From assembly GCA_021802585.1 (NCBI GenBank), contig JAJZRQ010000015.1, forward strand, positions 1 to 39,688: a DNA stretch of 39,688 bases. The letters are read 5' to 3'. The notes below the pieces were generated by a model. It had not been told where the DNA came from. It worked only from the letters and a program-made list of their open reading frames with translations, and did not search any database. Of this stretch, positions 17,748-28,101 are shown piece after piece; within the stretch, counting starts at the first letter, position 1; every line of letters begins with the position of its first letter. The stretch comes from Chloroflexota bacterium (GTDB lineage: Bacteria > Chloroflexota > Limnocylindria > Limnocylindrales > CSP1-4). The position numbers and the translations under genes were made by a program.

Positions 17748-18140
17748 ATGCGTCGCCAGTCGATCGCCGCGCTCGCCATCGGGGCGAGCCTCGCCGTCGC
17801 CGCCTGCGGGGGCGGCGCCTCCGCCCCTGCGACGCCGAGCGCCGCCGCGTCCGCGCCACCCGCGTCGCCGTCCGTCACGGCCGCGGGAGCCGCGGCCGTG
17901 ACGATCGCCAGCTTCACGTTCGCCCCGGCCTCGCTCGCGATCGCGCCGGGGACGACGGTGAGCTGGGCGAACCAGGACGACGTCGCCCACACCGTCGCCT
18001 GGGACGACGGGGCCGCGGGGAGTGGCCGGCTGTCCGCCGGCGGCACGCCGTACGCCCGCACGTTCGACCGGCCCGGGACGTACGCGTACCACTGCTCGAT
18101 CCACCCCTCGATGAAGGGAACGGTCGTCGTCGGCCCCTGA
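17748..18140 (+). CDS. Cupredoxin / plastocyanin-like copper-binding lipoprotein
   Basis: Lipobox LAVAAC, Ala/Pro/Ser linker, then VTIASFTFAPASLAIAPGTTVSWANQDDVAHTVAWDD...GTYAYHCSIHPSMKGTVVV (type 1 Cu His...CxxHxxM ligands). Confidence 0.92.
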   Translation: MRRQSIAALAIGASLAVAACGGGASAPATPSAAASAPPASPSVTAAGAAAVTIASFTFAPASLAIAPGTTVSWANQDDVAHTVAWDDGAAGSGRLSAGGTPYARTFDRPGTYAYHCSIHPSMKGTVVVGP

Positions 18141-18155
18141 GCCCGGGGCCGCTCG

Positions 18156-19169
18156 TCAGGCCGGCCGGCGCGCGACGAGGAGGGTCGCGTCCGAAGGGAG
18201 CGCGATCGCCTGGGGCGCTGGCAGGCCCGCTGCCGCGAAGAGGGCCGCGTGCTCGTCCACCGTCCGGAGGCGCCCGCCATGGAGCGCCTCGTCGAGGGCG
18301 ACCCCGGTGATGAGCTGGCCATGGAGGGTCGCCAGGTCGTCCCTCGCCGCGGGGAGGCACCAGCCGAGGACGAGGAGCCGGCCGCCGGGGCGGAGCGCGC
18401 GCCAGGCCGCGGCGAGCGCGGCGCCGGGATCCGGGATCTCGTGGAGCGCGTGCTGGAAGTAGGCGAGGTCGAACGCCTCCCGGTGGGCGATGTCGGCGAC
18501 CTCGCGGGCCTCGATCCGGATCCGGCCCTCGAGGCCGGACTCCTGCACGAGGCGCATCGCGCGCGCCGTGGAATCCGGTTCGGCCTCCACCCCGACGAGG
18601 CGGGTGGCCGGGAAGCGGCGGGCGACCGCGACGAGCCAGCGGCCGCCCCCGCAGTGGAGGTCGATCGCGTCGATCCCGCGGGCGAGGTCGACGACGAGGT
18701 CCGGGAGGGCGGCGAGCGCCTCCTCGAAGAAGACGGCGATGTCCTGGCGGGTCAGCTGCTCGATCGCGCGGTAGTAGCGCGGCGGCCGATCGGCGACGGG
18801 CCGGCCCGTCCGCATGAACGGCGCCATCGCGGCGTAGTCGAGGCTCGCCGTCACGGTGTAGGCGAACTGGCCGCCGAGGTATTCCGGGCGGTCGACGTCG
18901 AGGAGGATCGAGGCCGTCACCTCGTCGAGCTGGACGCGCTCGCCGTCGTCGTCGACGAGGTCGCTCGCGTACGCCGCGCGGCACCAGGCGCCGACCGGGT
19001 CCAGCGCGGTCGCCGTCGCCGCGGCAAGCTCCGCCGGGGTCATCCCCCGGCTTCCCGCCTGCCGGAGCGCGGCGAAGAGCCCGAGCTCCAGGCCGAGCTG
19101 GATCACCCAGGCGCGGTAGAACCCGCCGAGGCTCGTGACGAGGTCGTCGAAGCGTTCATCGAGGGTCAT
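18156..19169 (-). CDS. SAM-dependent methyltransferase (with N-terminal dimerisation-like domain)
   Basis: FYRAWVIQLGLELGLFAALRQAGSRGMTPAELAA, AIDLHCGGGRWLVAVARRFPATRLVGVEAEPD, FDLAYFQHALHEIPDPGAALAAAWRALRPGGRLLVLGW. Confidence 0.85.
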   Translation of the reverse strand: MTLDERFDDLVTSLGGFYRAWVIQLGLELGLFAALRQAGSRGMTPAELAAATATALDPVGAWCRAAYASDLVDDDGERVQLDEVTASILLDVDRPEYLGGQFAYTVTASLDYAAMAPFMRTGRPVADRPPRYYRAIEQLTRQDIAVFFEEALAALPDLVVDLARGIDAIDLHCGGGRWLVAVARRFPATRLVGVEAEPDSTARAMRLVQESGLEGRIRIEAREVADIAHREAFDLAYFQHALHEIPDPGAALAAAWRALRPGGRLLVLGWCLPAARDDLATLHGQLITGVALDEALHGGRLRTVDEHAALFAAAGLPAPQAIALPSDATLLVARRPA

Positions 19170-19260
19170 CGCCCGCCGATTGTCGCACGCGGAGGAGCCG
19201 CCGCGCCCGACCCCGTCCGGGCCGCCGTGCGGGCGCCAGCGGAGGATGCGATCCTTCGGC

Positions 19261-20223
19261 ATGCCCCAGCGAACCGCGCCGGCGTCGGCGCCCCCGTCGT
19301 CCGTCCGCGTCGCCCTCGCCCTCGGCGCCCTCTACCTCGTCTGGGGCTCGACGTACCTCGCGATCCGGATCGCCGTCGAGACGATCCCGCCCCTCACGGC
19401 GTCGGCGGTGCGCTTCCTCATCGCGGGAGGGCTCCTCTACGCCGCCACGATCCGCACCGGCGACGCCGCCGGCGACCGCCCGGGGCGCCGCGAATGGCGG
19501 GACGCGGCGATCGTCGGGGGCCTCCTCCTCGCCGGCGGCAACGGCCTCCTCGCGATCGGGGAGCGGACGATCCCGTCGGGCATCGCGGCCCTCATCATCG
19601 CGACGCTCCCCCTCTGGGTCGCGATCCTCGGCCGGCTCTTCTTCGGCGTGGTCCTCTCCCGCCGGATCCTCGCCGGGACGCTCATCGGGTTCGCCGGCGT
19701 CGCGGTCCTCGTCGGGCCGACGGGCGGGGCGGGCGACCTCGACCCGTACGGCGCCGCCGTCGTCCTCCTCTCCCCCGTCTTCTGGGCCGTCGGGTCGCTC
19801 TACAGCCGCGGGGCGCATGCGCCGCGGCGCCCGCTCGTCGGCACGGCGATGCAGATGCTCGCCGGGAGCGCGATCCTCTTCGTCCTCGCCGCCGCGAGCG
19901 GCGACCTCGCCGGGGTGCGGCCGGCCGAGGTCACGCGCGCCTCGGTCGCCGCGGTCGCGTACCTCGTCTTCGTCGGGTCGCTCGTCGGGTACACGGCGTA
20001 CGTCTGGCTCCTCCGGGTCGCCCCGATCTCGCTCGTCGCGACGTACGCGTTCGTCAACCCGGTGATCGCGGTCCTCCTCGGCTGGGTCGTCCTCGCCGAG
20101 CCGCTCGAGCCGCGGACGATCGTCGCCGGGGCGATCATCGTCGTCGCGGTCGCGGTCATCGTCCGAGCCCGCGGCGGGGAGTCGCGCCAGCCGGCCCCGG
20201 ATGAGGTGGTCGAGCCCGGCTAG
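19261..20223 (+). CDS. EamA/DMT family transporter
   Basis: LALGALYLVWGSTYLAIRIAVETIPPLTASAVRFLIAGGLLY, multiple TM segments, ATYAFVNPVIAVLLGWVVLAEPLEPRTIVAGAIIVVAVAVIV. Confidence 0.94.
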   Translation: MPQRTAPASAPPSSVRVALALGALYLVWGSTYLAIRIAVETIPPLTASAVRFLIAGGLLYAATIRTGDAAGDRPGRREWRDAAIVGGLLLAGGNGLLAIGERTIPSGIAALIIATLPLWVAILGRLFFGVVLSRRILAGTLIGFAGVAVLVGPTGGAGDLDPYGAAVVLLSPVFWAVGSLYSRGAHAPRRPLVGTAMQMLAGSAILFVLAAASGDLAGVRPAEVTRASVAAVAYLVFVGSLVGYTAYVWLLRVAPISLVATYAFVNPVIAVLLGWVVLAEPLEPRTIVAGAIIVVAVAVIVRARGGESRQPAPDEVVEPG

Positions 20224-20245
20224 ACCGAGCGCCGCCCGGCCCGCG

Positions 20246-20292
20246 CCGAACGATCATCTGCGAGACTGGGGATCCCTCCGTCGATCGTTCGG
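20246..20292. promoter_or_regulatory. Inverted repeat upstream of the Lrp/AsnC gene
   Basis: CCGAACGATC (20246-20255) ... 27 bp ... GATCGTTCGG (20283-20292), perfect 10-bp arms. Confidence 0.5.
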
Positions 20293-20338
20293 TTCTCGGA
20301 TCGATCGGACGAAGGACGCTTGCTGGAGGTCCCGCGCA

Positions 20339-22316
<1,978 letters not shown>

Positions 22317-22333
22317 CGCGGGCCCATCAGGCG

Positions 22334-22522
22334 GTGCCGCCGCGGCCGGCCCGACATCGTGAGGTTGAGGGCCAGCAGGGCGCCGGGGCCATCGCGGGGC
22401 ACGAGGATCGCCCACATCTCGTCGGGATGCCGGCCCACGCGGTCGTCGAGCGCGCGCGTCCAGAAGTCGATCGCCCGTGCAACGTCGCGGACGCCCGACA
22501 CGATCGAGCCGATCGCCAGCAT
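22334..22522 (-). pseudogene. VOC/glyoxalase-family remnant, 3'-truncated
   Basis: MLAIGSIVSGVRDVARAIDFWTRALDDRVGRHPDEMWAILVPRDGPGALLALNLTMSGRPRRH looks like a VOC N-terminal half; the reading then runs antisense into the 3' end of the lyase gene. Confidence 0.6.
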
Positions 22523-22558
22523 GCCGAGCCTCTTCCCGCCGGTCGCCCGCGCCTCAGG

Positions 22559-22855
22559 TCACGATCGACCCGGTCCACGGGTCAGGAGCCGGCGCCCCAC
22601 CGCCACCTCGATCCAGAGGAGCGCGCCCGACGCCGCCGCGAGGGCGACGCCGAAGGCGCCCGCGCGCCAGTTGCCCTTCACGAAGCCGCCGACGAGGACG
22701 TGCCAGGCGCCGAAGAGGAAGGCCCCGATGAGCGCGGCGGCGGCGACGCCGGCGACCGCCAGCGCGGCCCGCGTCCCGCCGCCGCCGGATGCCCACGCGC
22801 CCACGGCCCGGGCCCGGGCGCCGCGGAGCCCGCGGGGGAGGGCGCCGCCGTTCAC
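22559..22855 (-). CDS. Small membrane protein (98 aa)
   Basis: VNGGALPRGLRGARARAVGAWASGGGGTRAALAVAGVAAAALIGAFLFGAWHVLVGGFVKGNWRAGAFGVALAAASGALLWIEVAVGRRLL: two hydrophobic segments. GTG start overlaps the upstream TGA (GTGA). Confidence 0.6.
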   Translation of the reverse strand: MNGGALPRGLRGARARAVGAWASGGGGTRAALAVAGVAAAALIGAFLFGAWHVLVGGFVKGNWRAGAFGVALAAASGALLWIEVAVGRRLLTRGPGRS

Positions 22856-24075
22856 TCGTGCCTCCCGAGCGCCGGCCAGCGCTCGAAGCCCTGGGCCGGC
22901 AGCGGCTCGCAGCGGATCGGGCGATCCTCGCGGTAGCCGAGGGCATAGTCGGCCTGGATGAGCGTGTGCAGCTGGCTGGTGCCCTCGTAGATGACGGCCG
23001 CCTTGCTGTTCCGCAGGTAGCGCTCGACCGGGAACTCGTTCGAGTAGCCGTTCGCGCCGTGGACCTGGACCGCGTCGAGCGCCGCCTGTACGGCGTGCTC
23101 GGTGGCGTGCCATTTCGCGAGCGAGGTCTCGCGGGTGGTCCGGACCCCGTGGTTCTTCAGCCAGGCCGCCCGCCAGACGAGGAGGCGCCCCGCCTCGGTG
23201 CCGGCCGCCATCCGCGCGACCATCTGCTTCACGAGCTGGTGCCGTCCGATCTCTTCGCCGAACGTCTCGCGCTCGCGGGCGTAGCGCGCGCTCGCGTCGA
23301 GGCAGGCCTGGGCGAGGCCGACGGCGCCGGCGGCAACGGTGAAGCGCCCCTGGTCGATCGCGCTCATCGCGATGAGGAACCCCTCGCCCTCCTCGCCGAT
23401 CCGGTTCTCGGCCGGGACCTCGACGTCGTCGAGGTTGATGAGGCCGGTGTTCCCGGCCCGGATCCCGAGCTTGCCGTGGAGCGTCCCGGTCGTGAGGCCC
23501 TTCATCCCCCGCTCGAGCATGAAGGCCGTCACCCCCCGGTGCCGCTTCGCGCGGTCGACCGAGGCGAAGACGAGGAAGTGGTCGGCGAGGTCGGCGAGGC
23601 TGATCCAGATCTTGCTGCCGTTGAGGACATAGACATCACCCTCGCGCCGGGCGGTCGACTGGATGGCGCCCGCGTCGGTGCCGGCTCCCGGCTCGGTGAG
23701 CCCGAACGTCGCGAGCTTCCGGCCGAGGGCCTGGGGCACGAGCCAGCGGCGCTTCTGCTCGTCGGTCGCCCACTGCAGGAGGGCCAGCGAGTTGAGGCCG
23801 ACGTGGACGCTCAGGACGACGCGGAACGCCGTGTCGGCGCGCTCGAGCTCCTCGCAGAGGATCGCGAGGGAGACGTAGTCGAGGCCGGCCCCGGCCCACT
23901 CCTCGGGGAGCGGGGCGCCGAGGTACCCCAGCTCGCCCATCCTCGCGAACACCTCGGGGTGCGCCTCGCCGCGCTCGTCCCAGGCGCGGATGTTCGGCAG
24001 GATCTCCGCGGCGACGAACTCGCGGACCGACTGCCGGACGAGCCGGTTCTCCTCGGAGAGGCTGAAGTCGATCAC
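22852..24075 (-). CDS. Acyl-CoA dehydrogenase
   Basis: VIDFSLSEENRLVRQSVREFVAAEILPNIRAWDERGEAH..., TFGLTEPGAGTDAGAIQSTA, NGSKIWISLADLADHFLVFA, VQVHGANGYSNEFPVERYLRNSKAAVIYEGTSQLHTLIQADYALGYR. GTG start at 24073-24075. Confidence 0.93.
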   Translation of the reverse strand: MIDFSLSEENRLVRQSVREFVAAEILPNIRAWDERGEAHPEVFARMGELGYLGAPLPEEWAGAGLDYVSLAILCEELERADTAFRVVLSVHVGLNSLALLQWATDEQKRRWLVPQALGRKLATFGLTEPGAGTDAGAIQSTARREGDVYVLNGSKIWISLADLADHFLVFASVDRAKRHRGVTAFMLERGMKGLTTGTLHGKLGIRAGNTGLINLDDVEVPAENRIGEEGEGFLIAMSAIDQGRFTVAAGAVGLAQACLDASARYARERETFGEEIGRHQLVKQMVARMAAGTEAGRLLVWRAAWLKNHGVRTTRETSLAKWHATEHAVQAALDAVQVHGANGYSNEFPVERYLRNSKAAVIYEGTSQLHTLIQADYALGYREDRPIRCEPLPAQGFERWPALGRHE

Positions 24076-24141
24076 GGGCGTGGCAGCTCCTGGCGGGGTC
24101 GGACCTGCCGCGGGACGGCCGGGCGGACGCCGGATTCTAGG

Positions 24142-24190
24142 CCGGGCACGAGGGCGCTGTCCGGCGCGCCCGAGGCGCCCTCGTGCCCGG
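24142..24190. repeat. Perfect 16-bp inverted repeat in a divergent intergenic region
   Basis: CCGGGCACGAGGGCGC (24142-24157) - 17 nt - GCGCCCTCGTGCCCGG (24175-24190). Confidence 0.9.
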
Positions 24191-24238
24191 TCGCCGGCCG
24201 AGGCCACGGCGCCGCGCCGCGGCGGTGCGCGCCCGCCT

Positions 24239-24258
24239 CGCCGGCCCCGGGGCCGGCG
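24239..24258. repeat. Perfect 20-bp palindrome upstream of a -10-like element
   Basis: CGCCGGCCCCGGGGCCGGCG; TATACT at 24273-24278 follows. Confidence 0.85.
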
Positions 24259-24343
24259 GTTCGCGCCCGCCCTATACTCGGCGCTGGTCCGCCGCAGGTC
24301 GCCGCCGTCCGGCGCGGCGCGGCGACGTTCCCGAGGGTGCCCG

Positions 24344-25690
24344 ATGGATACGCCGACCCCGTCCGCCGCGCCGCCGGACGCTGCGGGCCTCGACCTCGCC
24401 GCGCTCGCCGCCGCGAACCTCACCCCCGTCCTCGGCCGGTACTTCGAGCGCTCGTGGAGCCACGGCGAGGGCCACCGGCTCTACGACACCGCCGGCCGCG
24501 CCTATCTCGACTTCGCGAACGGGATCGCCGTCTCCGTCCTCGGCCACCGCCACCCGCGGGTGACCGCGGCGATCCACGACCAGGTCGACCGCCTCATCGC
24601 GCCGATGGCCGCGATGGGCTACGCCGAGCCGACCGTCCGCCTCGCCCGCGAGCTCGCGACGACCCTCCCCGCGCCGCTCGACTCGATCTTCTTCATGAAC
24701 TCGGGGAGCGAGGCGATCGAGGCGGCCCTCAAGCTCGCCCGGCGGGTCACCGGGCGCCCGGGGATCATCGCGTTCCGCGGCGGCTTCCATGGCCGGACGT
24801 TCGGCGCGGCGAGCATCACGAGCTCGAACCCCAACTACCGGCAGGGCTACGAGCCGTTCCTCCCGAGCGTCTACCTGACGGCGTATCCGTCGGTCTACCG
24901 CGACTTCGCGGGCGACGAGGAGCGCGCCGTCGAGGTCGCGTTCCGCCACCTCCGCGACCTGTTCCACTCGACGATCTCACCCGAGGAGGTCGCGGCGATC
25001 GTCGTCGAGCCGGTCCAGGGCGAGGGCGGCTACGTCCCGGCCCCGCCGGCGTTCCTCCGGATCCTCCGGCGGGTCTGCGACCGGCATGGGATCCTCCTCG
25101 TCGCTGACGAGGTCCAGGCGGGCTTCGGGCGCACCGGGCGGATGTGGTCGTTCGAGCACGCCGGCATCGTCCCCGACGTCGTCTGCATGGCGAAGGCGAT
25201 CGCGAACGGCCTGCCGCTGTCGGCGATGGCGAGCTCGCGGGCGCTCCAGGAGCGCTGGGGCCGGAGCGCCCACGGGACGACGTACGGCGGCAACCCCGTC
25301 GCCTGCGCCGCGGGGCTCGCCGTCCTCGCCGAGATCCGCGACCGCGACCTCGTCGCGAACGCCGCGGCCCGCGGCGCGGAGCTGGCGGCCGGGCTGCGCG
25401 CCATCGCGGCCCGCGACGCGCGAATCGGCGACGTGCGGGGCCCGGGCCTGATGATCGGCGTCGAGTTCGTGACGGATCGCGCGACCCGGGAGCCGGACGG
25501 GACGACGTGCGAGGCGGTGATCCAGCGCTGCGCCGACGAGGGGCTCCTCGTCCTCTCCTGCGGTGTCCAGCACAACGTCATCCGCTGGATCCCGCCGCTC
25601 GACGTGACGCCCGAGGAGATCGCCGAGGCGCTGGGGATCTTCGGGCGCGTCCTCGCGGCGGTCCCGGCGGCCGGCGCCGCCGGCGCCTGA
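24344..25690 (+). CDS. Class III aminotransferase (4-aminobutyrate aminotransferase-like)
   Basis: GRAYLDFANGIAVSVLGHRHPRV, FFMNSGSEAIEAALKLARRVTGRPGIIAFRGGFHGRTFGAASITSSN, IVVEPVQGEGGYVPAP, LVADEVQAGFGRTGRMWSFEHAGIVPDVVCMAKAIANGLPLSAM. Confidence 0.92.
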   Translation: MDTPTPSAAPPDAAGLDLAALAAANLTPVLGRYFERSWSHGEGHRLYDTAGRAYLDFANGIAVSVLGHRHPRVTAAIHDQVDRLIAPMAAMGYAEPTVRLARELATTLPAPLDSIFFMNSGSEAIEAALKLARRVTGRPGIIAFRGGFHGRTFGAASITSSNPNYRQGYEPFLPSVYLTAYPSVYRDFAGDEERAVEVAFRHLRDLFHSTISPEEVAAIVVEPVQGEGGYVPAPPAFLRILRRVCDRHGILLVADEVQAGFGRTGRMWSFEHAGIVPDVVCMAKAIANGLPLSAMASSRALQERWGRSAHGTTYGGNPVACAAGLAVLAEIRDRDLVANAAARGAELAAGLRAIAARDARIGDVRGPGLMIGVEFVTDRATREPDGTTCEAVIQRCADEGLLVLSCGVQHNVIRWIPPLDVTPEEIAEALGIFGRVLAAVPAAGAAGA

Positions 25691-25696
25691 CGGCGG

Positions 25697-25894
25697 TCAG
25701 GAGGCCAGGCGCGCGTTCCGGGCGAGGAACGCCATGACGTCCTCGAGGCGGAAGCGACGGTCGCCCCGCGAGCAGACGCGGAAGAACGGCAGCTCGCCGC
25801 GGTCGCCGAGCCGCTTCACGGTGTTGACGTGGAGGTGGAGCATCTCGGCCACCTCGCTGGCGGTGAGCAGCGGTCCGAGGTCGCTGACGGCCAT
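25697..25894 (-). CDS. Helix-turn-helix, excisionase-type DNA-binding protein (65 aa)
   Basis: MAVSDLGPLLTASEVAEMLHLHVNTVKRLGDRGELPFFRVCSRGDRRFRLEDVMAFLARNARLAS, typical MerR/excisionase-like HTH_17 domain. Confidence 0.9.
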   Translation of the reverse strand: MAVSDLGPLLTASEVAEMLHLHVNTVKRLGDRGELPFFRVCSRGDRRFRLEDVMAFLARNARLAS

Positions 25895-26032
25895 GGGGCT
25901 CCTTGCCTGGACGGTGGCCGGCGCGCCGGGCGCGCCGGGTGGGCAGTGTGCGGTTCGCGGAGTTGACGGGCGGAGGCTACGGGTTCGGAGAAGGCCGGGC
26001 CAAGCCGTACTTTTCGGGCGTGGAGCGGAGTA

Positions 26033-26063
26033 CCCGTGGTCCTGTGCGCCGGCGCACCACGGG
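26033..26063. repeat. Long bulged hairpin between the HTH gene and a membrane-protein gene
   Basis: CCCGTG-(GTCCT)-GTGCGCCGGCGCAC-CACGGG: 12 bp of stem with one 5-nt bulge. Confidence 0.6.
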
Positions 26064-26119
26064 CCGCGCCGCGGCCCCGGCGGAGCGAGTACGATCGCGC
26101 TCCAGTCCAGGAGGACGCG

Positions 26120-26578
26120 ATGACCACCGCCCGGTCGGGCGCCTCGATCCTCGCCCGGATCGTCCCGCCGCTCGCGCTCGCGGCCGTCGCCGGCGCCTGC
26201 ATCCTCTTCGGGATCGCCACGGCCCCCGCCGCCGACCCGAGCGGCACGGCGGCGGGCCAGGCGGCGAGCCTGGCCGCCCCCGCCTGGATCACCGCCGCGA
26301 TCGCCCTCGTCGCGGCCGCGGTCCTCGCCGGCGCCGGCCGCGCGACGCTGGCCCACCGCGCCGGCGGGCTCCTCGGGATGTCGGCGTCGATCGGGGCCGC
26401 CCTCGGCGGCCTCCTCAACCTCGTCGGCTACGCCGACAGCGGGATCTGGTGGGCCGCGGACCCGGACGCGATCCGGCGGTCGTCCGCGACCCTCCTCGTC
26501 GTCGCGTTCGTCGCCCTCGCCCTCGTCGCCCTCGAGCAACTCCGACCCGGCTGGGCCCGCCGGCGCGCTCCCGCCTGA
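26120..26578 (+). CDS. Hypothetical membrane protein
   Basis: MTTARSGASILARIVPPLALAAVAGACILFGIATAPA... with about four hydrophobic segments. Confidence 0.75.
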   Translation: MTTARSGASILARIVPPLALAAVAGACILFGIATAPAADPSGTAAGQAASLAAPAWITAAIALVAAAVLAGAGRATLAHRAGGLLGMSASIGAALGGLLNLVGYADSGIWWAADPDAIRRSSATLLVVAFVALALVALEQLRPGWARRRAPA

Positions 26579-26612
26579 CGCGGCGCCGCGCCGGCGGGCA
26601 CGCGGGAGCATC

Positions 26613-26688
26613 TGGCGCCCCCGCCCCGACTCGAACGGGGGACCTGACGGTTAGAAGCCGCCTGCTCTATCCGCTGAGCTACGGGGGC
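26613..26688 (-). tRNA. tRNA-Arg (anticodon TCT)
   Basis: Reverse complement GCCCCCGTAGCTCAGCGGATAGAGCAGGCGGCTTCTAACCGTCAGGTCCCCCGTTCGAGTCGGGGCGGGGGCGCCA folds as a cloverleaf, anticodon loop CTTCTAA, encoded CCA. Confidence 0.96.
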
Positions 26689-26725
26689 GCGCCCGCAGTG
26701 TAGCCCGAGCGCCGGGCGCCCTTGC

Positions 26726-27946
26726 TCAGGCCATCGCGAGGACCGGGGCGATCCGCTCGATCGCCCAGTCGACCTCATCCCTCGTGATGACGAGCGGCGG
26801 CGCGAAGCGGATCGTGTCGACGTGCGTCTCCTTCGCGAGGATCCCGCGGGCCCGGAGCGCCTCGCAGAAGCGGCGCGCGCCGCCGGCCTCCGGCCGCAGC
26901 TCGACCCCGATGAGGAGGCCGCGGCCCCGGATCTCGCGGACGTGCGGGCTCGCGACCTCGCGGAGGCGGGCCATGAAGTGCTCGCCCATCGCGGCCGCGT
27001 TCCCCACGAGATCCTCGTCGACGAGGACCCGGAGCGCCTCGCGCGCGACCGCGCAGGCGAGGGGGCTGCCGCCGAACGTGCTGCCGTGCGAGCCGGGGGT
27101 GAAGACGCCGAGGACCCCTGCGCTCCCGAGGACCGCCGAGACGGGGTAGAAGCCGCCGGAGAGCGCCTTGCCGATCGTGACGAGGTCGGGCCGCACGTCC
27201 TCGTGGTCGCCGGCGAACAGGCGGCCGGTCCGTCCGAGGCCCGTCTGGATCTCGTCGGCGATGAGGAGGACGTCGTGCTTCGTGCAGAGCTCGCGGACGC
27301 GCCGCAGGTACCCCTCCGGCGGGACGATGACCCCGCCTTCGCCCTGGATCGGCTCGACGATGAAGGCCGCCGTGGTCGGCGTGATCGCCGCCTCGAGAGC
27401 GTCGGCGTCGCCGTACGGGACGAGGGTGAAGCCGGGCGTGAACGGCCCGAAGCCGGCGCGGTAGAGGGGCTCGGAGCTGAAGCTGACGATCGAGATCGTG
27501 CGGCCGGCGAAGTTGCCGTCGCAGGCGATGATCCCGGCCTGGTCCTCGGGCACGCCCTTCACGTCGTAGGCCCATTTCCGGGCCGCCTTCAGGGCCGTCT
27601 CGACGGCCTCGGCCCCGGTGTTCATCGGCACGACCGTCTCGTGGCCGGTGAGCGCGCAGAGCTCGCGGTAGTACGGGCCCAGCTGGTCGTTGCGGAAGGC
27701 GCGGCTCGTGAGCGGCAGCCGGCCGGCCTGCTCGACGAGCGCCCGCAGGATCCGCGGGTGGGCGTGGCCCTGGTTGACGGCGCTGTACGCGGACAGGCAG
27801 TCCAGGTACCGGGTGCCTTCGACGTCCCAGACCCAGACGCCCTCGCCCCGGGAGAGGACGACGTCGAGGGGGTGGTAGTTCTGCGCGCCGTGGCGGTCCT
27901 CCAGCTCGATCAGGTCGCGCGAGGACAGGCGCTCGAGGAGTGTCAT
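26726..27946 (-). CDS. rocD: Ornithine--oxo-acid transaminase
   Basis: [118 protein letters not shown]. Confidence 0.95.
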   Translation of the reverse strand: MTLLERLSSRDLIELEDRHGAQNYHPLDVVLSRGEGVWVWDVEGTRYLDCLSAYSAVNQGHAHPRILRALVEQAGRLPLTSRAFRNDQLGPYYRELCALTGHETVVPMNTGAEAVETALKAARKWAYDVKGVPEDQAGIIACDGNFAGRTISIVSFSSEPLYRAGFGPFTPGFTLVPYGDADALEAAITPTTAAFIVEPIQGEGGVIVPPEGYLRRVRELCTKHDVLLIADEIQTGLGRTGRLFAGDHEDVRPDLVTIGKALSGGFYPVSAVLGSAGVLGVFTPGSHGSTFGGSPLACAVAREALRVLVDEDLVGNAAAMGEHFMARLREVASPHVREIRGRGLLIGVELRPEAGGARRFCEALRARGILAKETHVDTIRFAPPLVITRDEVDWAIERIAPVLAMA

Positions 27947-28013
27947 GGGGATCCCTGGCGAGGCGCGGCTGCTCGTTTGGTCCTCGGGAACAGCCCGTAC
28001 CGAAGGCGCCCCC

Positions 28014-28053
28014 ACTATACCGTGGCCCCCGCACGAATCGCGGGTGCTATGCT
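28014..28053. promoter_or_regulatory. Candidate divergent promoters between rocD and the DNA methyltransferase gene
   Basis: Minus-strand TATAGT (28014-28019) and plus-strand TATGCT (28048-28053) -10-like hexamers, 28 bp apart. Confidence 0.35.
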
Positions 28054-28101
28054 CCCCGCCCGCACGGCGCGGGAGCCGCAGAGAAGTGGGAGGCGACCCG
28101 C

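Noticed and set aside
15884-18322. 812-aa ORF read as one protein including sequence upstream of DUF4032
   Set aside because: The first half is antisense or out of frame with the cupredoxin and GNAT genes; only the C-terminal part has family motifs.
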